Shown: in pieces, positions 59,401 through 64,000 of the stretch
Layout: every line of letters starts with the position of its first letter
Numbering within the stretch: position 1 is the first letter of the stretch
From: Kitasatospora indigofera
GTDB lineage: Bacteria; Actinomycetota; Actinomycetes; Streptomycetales; Streptomycetaceae
Direction of reading: 5' to 3'
Length of the DNA stretch: 64,000 nucleotides
NCBI RefSeq assembly: GCF_014655955.1
Contig: NZ_BNBO01000028.1
Location: forward strand, 41,258-105,257
Notes under the pieces: generated by a model
Told to the model about the DNA's origin: nothing
Database searches by the model: none
Seen by the model: the letters and a program-made list of their open reading frames with translations, nothing else
Position numbers and translations under genes: made by a program

Positions 59401-60756
59401 GGCGAGTTGGCGCCAGACCTTGTCCAGCGCCGCGTCGGGGTAGCCGCCGAGCCCCTCCAGCACCGCGAGGGTGGCGAGCTTCTCGGCGTCGACCGCCGCG
59501 ACCTCGGCGGCCCGCTGCGCCTGCTTGGTGTCGATGTACGAGACGTCCTTGCCGGTGTAGACCGGGTTCATGTCCCGGCTCTGCGGGCTCGGCCGCCGCC
59601 CGGTGGCGGCGGGCTCGGCGCGGACGGCGGTCAGGAAGTCGCGCGGGGTGCCGCAGACGAACCTCGGCCAGACGTACTTGGCGGCCCAGGAGCGGTGGAC
59701 CTCGGTGACCCACTTGTTCGGCGGCGTGTAGTCGGTGCCGACCGGGAGCAGCAGGTTCCGGCCCGCCCCCACCGGTTTGAGCTTGCGGTACAACTCGTAC
59801 ACGGCCTGCTCGGCGGCGGCCAGGTCGGGTGCGGAGTCCATCCACCAGCCGGCCGAGTAGTGGTGCGGCATGTAGTGGGTGAGCACCCCGAGGCCGGACG
59901 GCGATATCCACTCGAACTCGCTCGGGAACTGCATCACCCGGGCGTCGTCCTTGGCCGCGCCGAAGTTCTTCTGGATCGGGCCCCACTGGTGGAACGGACC
60001 GCGGGCCCAGGCGCTGCCGGTCAGCCCGGCGGCGGCGAGCAGGCCGGGGAACTGCGGGTCGTGGCCGAACACGTCGAGCTGCCAGGCGGTCCGCGGGTCG
60101 CCGCCGAGGATGTCCCGCTGGTGGCCGACCCCGTAGACGATGTTGCGGATGGTGGTCTCGACGCCCGTCAGGTTGGTGTTGGGCTCGTTGTACGTGCCCC
60201 CGACCAGCTCCACCCGGCCGCTCTCCAACAGGTGCCGCAGATCGGCCCGGCGCTCCGGGTGCTGGTCGAAGAACGGCTTGAGGTAGTCGACCTCGGCCAG
60301 CACGAAGCAGTAGTCCGGGTCGCGCAGGGCGAGGTCCAGGTGCGCCTCGACCAGCGCGAAGCCGTTGCGCTCCCAGAGCGGCCGGGTGGTCGCGTCGCTC
60401 GCCAGCAGCTCCCAGGGCGAGGTGTAGGCGGCCTGGGTGTTCCACCAGACCGGGTCGTAGTGGAAGTGCGAGACGAGGTACATGGTCCAGCCGGGCTCGG
60501 CCACGGTGACGCGCGCCTCGCGCCGGGCCCCGCCGGCCGTGACCAGCACCGGCAGCTCGCTGCCCGGCGCCGCTCCGGTGACGGTGAGCGGCACCTCGAC
60601 CACGCCCGTGCCCAGCGCCTCGCCGTGGACGCCCGGGCCGGTGACGGCGACCCGGGCGGGCGGGCCGTCCAGGACGACCCGCAGGACCTGGCGCGGGGCG
60701 TCCGCGGTGCCGACGAAGAGATCGGTGCCGACCACGTCGGTGATGCTGACCGGCAC
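56467..60756 (-). CDS. GH38-type alpha-mannosidase-like glycoside hydrolase, 1,429 aa
   Basis: The N-terminal GH38 domain has VSHFHYDPVWWN (zinc ligands His97, His99 region and Asp101), AWQLDVFGHDPQFPG (nucleophile Asp228) and GAHHDAITGSESDQVYIDLL (last zinc His). A long beta-rich middle region (about 560-1150) is typical of large GH38 enzymes; the last 250 residues form beta domains (HARYWLHNRGPAPMGYLPVS onward) resembling NEW3-type modules. No signal peptide is seen, so it probably acts inside the cell on mannosides or related glycans. GTG 60756 follows GAGAGGA. No sugar transporter is adjacent. Confidence 0.9.
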   Translation of the reverse strand: MPVSITDVVGTDLFVGTADAPRQVLRVVLDGPPARVAVTGPGVHGEALGTGVVEVPLTVTGAAPGSELPVLVTAGGARREARVTVAEPGWTMYLVSHFHYDPVWWNTQAAYTSPWELLASDATTRPLWERNGFALVEAHLDLALRDPDYCFVLAEVDYLKPFFDQHPERRADLRHLLESGRVELVGGTYNEPNTNLTGVETTIRNIVYGVGHQRDILGGDPRTAWQLDVFGHDPQFPGLLAAAGLTGSAWARGPFHQWGPIQKNFGAAKDDARVMQFPSEFEWISPSGLGVLTHYMPHHYSAGWWMDSAPDLAAAEQAVYELYRKLKPVGAGRNLLLPVGTDYTPPNKWVTEVHRSWAAKYVWPRFVCGTPRDFLTAVRAEPAATGRRPSPQSRDMNPVYTGKDVSYIDTKQAQRAAEVAAVDAEKLATLAVLEGLGGYPDAALDKVWRQLAYGAHHDAITGSESDQVYIDLLAGWREAHDLAAGVRDTALDALLSRVDSTGEGTTVVVANTLSFDRSGPVAVRLPAGFRGGRVLDDTGTELPCAVDRGTLRFLASDVPALGWRSWRLLPGRPGVAEPLWSARPGLTAENEHYRVTADPARGGGLVSVLEKAHGRELLRPGAVGNELRVYQEYPAHPEFGEGPWHLLPKGPVTGASAAPATVRAESGPLGERLVVAGEVDGIRYEQTVTLWRGAARIDGRTRVADQRGADRLVRLRFPLELPGALPVSEVAGAVVGRGFALPDVDAAEAPWTLDNPANTWFGLGSTARVTLTGTAGAPLGERALGVAEIVVRDLDAAAGARDLVVALARVGVTATTAAAGWARYGWLDVDSNLPDFRIVLGGPEQNAAARELLERAGPAHAAELARHGRVWVPAEKPLTEAWQPNADLRDLRALPALIVLDGELDALVDDFADAQVSAGCPGPVPPGELLTDRTVALLTYGLPGFAVDPSGALHLSLLRSCTGWPSGIWIDPPRRTAPDGSSFQLQHWTHDFHYALVSGEGDWRALRLPSQGQEFNHPLYARLLGPQHGPLPPTRSYLRVHPAREVLLSTLKPAGNPVAHGSAAHPDPAAGVTLRLLESTGLGRTARLDGALRFGRLHPADLLERPTGPAIDEAGAARGVPLAGSAVTTLVGVPVAAGAAGLRAEEDEPAGRRQPPAGTGRPGRGPLGPTAEVAQPVHARYWLHNRGPAPMGYLPVSVGVSPGLLRTDGEPVEISVVLASHLRDAETEGTATVLAPEGWRVSTGRRPYRLAPGGHLRFPVTLTPPAGVGPGLYFAAARIEYGGQCIEDVATLAVGDQPALHRQPDEGFWRRDVTHGTTAAAGRDTGLSVESLTTAVRVAPGGRADLGVVLGNRTRGEIRGELQVVSPWGTWEAVRDPVRGFTLAAGATRTLRFEVAPPADAEPVRAWALTKVMWFGRCQYAPTVELVVT

Positions 60757-61220
60757 GGGGTGGTCCTCTCGACGAGCGGGCGAGTGGCGGTCATGCGGGT
60801 GGCGCTCGGGCGAGCAGCGGTCGGGCGGGTGACGGCGCGGCCGGTGCGGCCGGTTCCGGCCGGAGCCTAGACCGATGCGGCCGACCTGCCAAGGGCGGGC
60901 GGCGCGGCGACCGTCACCGACAGTGGCGATGCCGGCCACGGGGCGTCGCCGGCCGGGCCCTCCCCCTGACGGCCGGGTCCGAACGGGTGGACCTCGGCAC
61001 GAAGGGCGGCCGCCACCTGACGGGGCCCGGGGCGGCCCTCCCGCCGGATGTCCACGCCCGGACGGTACGGCTCAAGCGGCGACGTGGCCGCCCGGCCCCG
61101 CCCCCGGGCGGACCCCGCCGCCACGGCGACCGCCGCACCACGCAACGGCGGGCAAGCGGTGGCAGCCCCCAGGGGTGCGGAGGAGTATGGAGCGCGTACC
61201 CCTGCAGGAGGGTCCCGCAC
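60757..61220. other. Intergenic region between divergent GH38 and SpoIIE genes
   Basis: About 460 bases. Bases 60770-60850 are low complexity (variants of GGGCGAGTGGCGGTCATGCG). No palindrome or clear promoter was found. An ATG at about 61187 opens a frame that runs through the phosphatase gene out of phase; its codon use is not coding-like. AGGAGGG at 61206-61212 serves the phosphatase. Confidence 0.55.
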
Positions 61221-63659
61221 ATGCCCGACTCGGACAGCCGCGCCGGCACCGGCCGAGCCGTTCCGTTCGACCTGATGCCGACCGCAACCGCCGTCGTGGA
61301 CGAGCAGGGAGCGGTGGTCGGATGGTCGGACGAGGCCACCCGGCTGCTCGGGCGGGGGCCCGAGGAGGTGCTCGGCCGGCCGATCGGCGACATGCTCGCG
61401 CCCGGTCAGCCCGACCTCCTGCCGCCGCGCGGCGGCTCCGCCCGCACCGAGGCCGGCCTCAGCAGCGGCGCGGTGATCCGGGTCGTCCACCGCGAGGGCC
61501 GGGTCCTCACCCTCGGCATCCAGGCCACCGCGCTGGCGGACGTCTCCGGCGACCGGCGCTGGCACCTGACCGCCATCGACCTGGGCCGCGCCCCCTGGTG
61601 GCGCGCCAGCCACTCGGTGCTGGAACGCTTCCTCACCCGGTCGCCCTACGGCATCGCCGTCCTCGACACCGACCTCCGGTACGTCTGGATCAACGGCACG
61701 CTGGAGCGGATGGCCGGCGTCGGCCTGGAGCAGCGGGTCGGCCGGCGGATGCGCGACGTGCTGCCCAAGCTCTCCCCGTTCCAGGTGGAACGCCAGCTCA
61801 GGTCCGTGCTGGACACCGGGCAGCCGGTGCTGAACTTCGAGTACCGCGGCTACGTCCCGATCGACCCCGGACGCGAGCACGCCTTCTCCACCTCGATCAT
61901 GCGGCTGGACGACGACGACGGCCGGGTGCTGGGCGTCTGCTACATCAGCGTGGACATCACCGACCGCTGGCGCACCCGCGAGCGGCTCACCCTGCTCACC
62001 GAGTCGGGCACCAGGATCGGCACCACCCTCGACCTGGAGGCCACCGCCCGGGAACTGACCGAGGTCGCCGTTCCCGGCCTCGCCGACCTGGCCGTCGTCG
62101 ACCTGCTCGACCCGGTGCTGCAAGGGGACGAACCGGGCCCGCCCGACCGCACCGGCCCGCCCCCGCTGCGCCGGATGGCCCACCTCTCGGTGCGCAGCGG
62201 CACCCCCGAGGCGGTGGTGCCGATCGGCGCGGATCCGGGCTACACGGCCTCCTCCCCGATGATGCGCTGCCTGGCCGAGGAGGGGCCGGTGCTGCAGCCC
62301 TCGATGCACGACCAGGCCTGGGCGGCGGACGACCGCGCCCGCGGGGCCAGCCGCGACACCTGGGACCTGCACTCCCTGATGGCCGTCCCGGTCCGGGCAC
62401 GCGGAACGGTGCTGGGCGTGGCCGTCTTCGTCCGGTCGGGCAATTCCGATCCCTTCGAGGCCGAGGACCTGGCGCTGGCCGAGGAGCTGGTCTCCCGCGC
62501 GGCCGTCTGCCTGGACAACGCCCGCCGCTACACCCGGGAGCACCGGACCGCCCTCACCCTGCAGCGCAGCCTGCTGCCGCAGTCCCTGCCGGTGCTGCCC
62601 GCGATCGAGGCCGCCTACCGCTACCTGCCCGCGGCTGCGGACGGCAGCGCCGGCGGGGACTGGTTCGACGTGCTCCCGATCTCCGGCGCCCGGGTCGCCC
62701 TGGTCGTCGGGGACATGGTCGGCCACGGCATCAACGCGGCCGCCGCGATGGGCCGGCTGCGCACCGCGGTGCACACCCTCGCCGACATGGACCTGCCGCC
62801 CGACGAACTGCTCGCCCACCTGGACGACCTGGTGCTGCGCCTGGTGGACGAACGCTCCGAGCAGCCCGACGGGCCGGAGACCGCCGCCACGGCGCAGGGC
62901 GCCACCTGCCTCTACATCGTGCACGACCCGGCCACCGGCCACTGCACGATGGCCCGGGCGGGCCACCCGGCGCCGGCCATCGTCACCCCCGACGGCCGGG
63001 TCACCTTCGCCGAACTCCCGCCCGGCCCGCCGCTCGGGGTGGGCACCCTGCCGTTCGAGTCGGCCGAGTTCGACCTGCCGGAGGGCAGCGTCCTGGCGCT
63101 CTTCACCGACGGCCTGGTCACCGGCTCCGGTCTCGGCCCGGCGGCGGCCGGCGAGCGGCTGCGCCGGGTGCTGGAGTCCACCCGCCCCGGCCTGGAGCAC
63201 GCCTGCGAGGACATCCTCACGGCCATGCTGCCGGACGGGCCGGACGACGACGCCGTCCTGCTGCTGGCCCGCACCCACCGGCTCCGGGAGGACCGGATCG
63301 TCACCTGGGAGCTGCCGAGCGACCCGGTGGTGGTGGCCGAGGCCCGGCTGCTGGCGGCCGGCGCGCTGGCCGCCTGGGGGCTGGACGAGCTGGTCTTCAC
63401 CACCGAGCTGGTGGTCAGCGAGCTGGTCACCAACGCCATCCGCTACGGCTCGGCGCCCGTCACCCTGCGACTGATCAACGAGTCGGTGCTGATCTGCGAG
63501 GTCTCGGACGGGACCAGCACCTCGCCCCGGCTGCGCCATGCCCGCACCACCGACGAGGGCGGCCGGGGTCTCTTCCTGGTCGCCCAGCTCTGCCGGCGCT
63601 GGGGCACCCGCTACACGGACACCGGAAAGATCATCTGGGCCGAGCAGAACCTGCCCTGA
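61221..63659 (+). CDS. PAS-PAS-GAF-SpoIIE-HATPase regulatory phosphatase
   Basis: An 812-residue multi-domain regulator: PAS 1 (about 15-120), PAS 2 (130-260, ERFLTRSPYGIAVLDTDLRY), GAF (270-435), a SpoIIE PP2C phosphatase domain (445-690: AGGDWFDVLP, VVGDMVGHGINA, LFTDGLV, DDDAVLLLAR) and an RsbW-like ATPase (695-812: VVSELVTNAIRYG, GGRGLFLVAQL). Phosphatase and anti-sigma-type kinase in one chain could set the state of an anti-anti-sigma factor both ways. ATG 61221 follows AGGAGGG. It is not linked to a sigma factor here. Confidence 0.93.
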   Translation: MPDSDSRAGTGRAVPFDLMPTATAVVDEQGAVVGWSDEATRLLGRGPEEVLGRPIGDMLAPGQPDLLPPRGGSARTEAGLSSGAVIRVVHREGRVLTLGIQATALADVSGDRRWHLTAIDLGRAPWWRASHSVLERFLTRSPYGIAVLDTDLRYVWINGTLERMAGVGLEQRVGRRMRDVLPKLSPFQVERQLRSVLDTGQPVLNFEYRGYVPIDPGREHAFSTSIMRLDDDDGRVLGVCYISVDITDRWRTRERLTLLTESGTRIGTTLDLEATARELTEVAVPGLADLAVVDLLDPVLQGDEPGPPDRTGPPPLRRMAHLSVRSGTPEAVVPIGADPGYTASSPMMRCLAEEGPVLQPSMHDQAWAADDRARGASRDTWDLHSLMAVPVRARGTVLGVAVFVRSGNSDPFEAEDLALAEELVSRAAVCLDNARRYTREHRTALTLQRSLLPQSLPVLPAIEAAYRYLPAAADGSAGGDWFDVLPISGARVALVVGDMVGHGINAAAAMGRLRTAVHTLADMDLPPDELLAHLDDLVLRLVDERSEQPDGPETAATAQGATCLYIVHDPATGHCTMARAGHPAPAIVTPDGRVTFAELPPGPPLGVGTLPFESAEFDLPEGSVLALFTDGLVTGSGLGPAAAGERLRRVLESTRPGLEHACEDILTAMLPDGPDDDAVLLLARTHRLREDRIVTWELPSDPVVVAEARLLAAGALAAWGLDELVFTTELVVSELVTNAIRYGSAPVTLRLINESVLICEVSDGTSTSPRLRHARTTDEGGRGLFLVAQLCRRWGTRYTDTGKIIWAEQNLP

Positions 63660-63959
63660 GCCGCCGGCGGGGGCCGGTCCGGCGTCTCCGGACGGCCCCC
63701 CGGTGGCACTCGGGCGGCACCCGGGCGGTTGAATCGGAGTACCTCTGTTAGCGGGTACTCAGTGCCGTACGGGCCTCCGTCCGAGCGATATATCCGCCAC
63801 ACTATGGCACTCAGTGCCTTTACAGAGGGTACTGAGTGCCATATTCTGCGGAGGTGCGTTCGTCCGCCGGGCCGCCCGGCGCTGGGCCGTCAGGCCGCCC
63901 GCGGCCCGCGCTCCGCGGGACCGAACAGTCCGACCGACATCTGCCACAGGAGACAGGCC
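63660..63959. promoter_or_regulatory. etfB promoter region with three 13-bp operator copies
   Basis: GGTACTCAGTGCC (63754-63766), GGCACTCAGTGCC (63806-63818, a perfect palindrome) and GGTACTGAGTGCC (63828-63840) share the pattern GGYACTSAGTGCC. TTTACA (63819-63824) and TATTCT (63842-63847), 17 nt apart, make a good promoter. Copy 2 abuts the -35 box and copy 3 fills the spacer, as expected for repression. From the promoter to etfB the leader is about 105 nt. I see no gene in the region. Confidence 0.8.
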
Positions 63960-64000
63960 GTGAGCTTGAGGATCGTTGTCTGTGTGAAGTACGTGCCCGA
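63960..64000 (+). CDS. etfB: Electron transfer flavoprotein beta subunit, first codons only
   Basis: GTG 63960, with AGGAG upstream, begins MSLRIVVCVKYVP, the characteristic N-terminus of EtfB (usually a VCVKxVPD motif). The gene continues beyond the window. EtfB pairs with EtfA to carry electrons from acyl-CoA dehydrogenases to the quinone pool. Only 13 residues are visible, so the call rests on this signature alone. Confidence 0.8.
   Translation, partial: MSLRIVVCVKYVP

Noticed and set aside
61187..63751. Alternative long plus-strand frame from ATG near 61187
   Set aside because: It runs out of phase through the phosphatase gene and yields Arg/Pro/Gly-rich sequence; the phosphatase frame contains five recognisable domains.
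1..64000. Biosynthetic gene cluster
   Set aside because: FAD monooxygenases, an SDR, an MFS exporter and an anthrone-oxygenase-like protein are present but scattered, with no polyketide, peptide or terpene synthase, so no cluster can be claimed.

Overview
The window is high-GC DNA (third codon positions almost always G or C) from a Streptomyces-like actinomycete, family Streptomycetaceae. The markers are GTG starts, GTGA and TGATG gene overlaps, Actinobacteria-restricted families (DUF5685, DUF5954, DUF4360), a PknB-type kinase, two SpoIIE-type phosphatases, TetR-FAD monooxygenase pairs, a PHO box and a DasR-like site. It looks like ordinary chromosome: no tRNA, rRNA, phage, integrase, CRISPR array or intact transposase was seen. 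One tiny inverted-repeat element and one decayed gene are the only mobility or decay marks. || Layout. 1-7 kb: end of a Na+/H+ antiporter; a coupled Nudix-HIT pair; a possible Cys leader peptide ahead of a GNAT acetyltransferase and a glutathionyl-hydroquinone-reductase-like gene; an alpha/beta hydrolase; a frameshifted epimerase remnant. 7-11.6 kb: an NCS1 permease with a zinc-ribbon tail, a DM13 protein, a YdjM-like membrane hydrolase, a DUF3048 protein. 11.9-13.6 kb: an M-box (ykoK) magnesium riboswitch, a Pro/Ser/Arg-rich upstream ORF and a CorA magnesium transporter. 13.6-17.4 kb: an RsbW-like ATPase, a membrane Ser/Thr kinase, a YdcF protein, then tandem repeats and a strong terminator. 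17.4-27.5 kb: small secreted and membrane proteins, two TetR-FAD monooxygenase pairs with visible operators, a DUF5954 protein, a tautomerase, a YidD-like factor and a SUKH protein. 27.6-30.9 kb: a Tat-exported phospholipase C behind a PHO box and a dre-like site. 30.9-35.1 kb: a STAND-type NTPase with twelve exact 46-residue TPR units, translationally coupled to a small two-helix membrane protein. 35.2-44.7 kb: a SpoIIE phosphatase, a barstar-domain protein, DUF4184, Cys-rich DUF5685, an MFS exporter, an SDR and an aminoglycoside-phosphotransferase-like kinase. 45-54.4 kb: DUF2252, DUF2809, MMPL-MarR, a FAD oxidoreductase with a LitR/CarH-like MerR regulator, a lipoprotein and a SUKH protein. 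54.6-64 kb: an SGNH hydrolase, a GH38 mannosidase with a coupled small protein, a five-domain SpoIIE phosphatase, and the first codons of etfB behind three copies of a 13-bp operator. || How the parts fit. Magnesium supply is controlled in cis by RNA. Phosphate scavenging is probably under PhoP and possibly DasR. Two SpoIIE phosphatases and a lone anti-sigma-type ATPase suggest a partner-switching sigma network. The coupled STAND-TPR and membrane-protein pair shares a short sequence motif across both proteins and is the best candidate for an undescribed conflict or signalling system; barstar and SUKH proteins without visible toxins lie in the same window.
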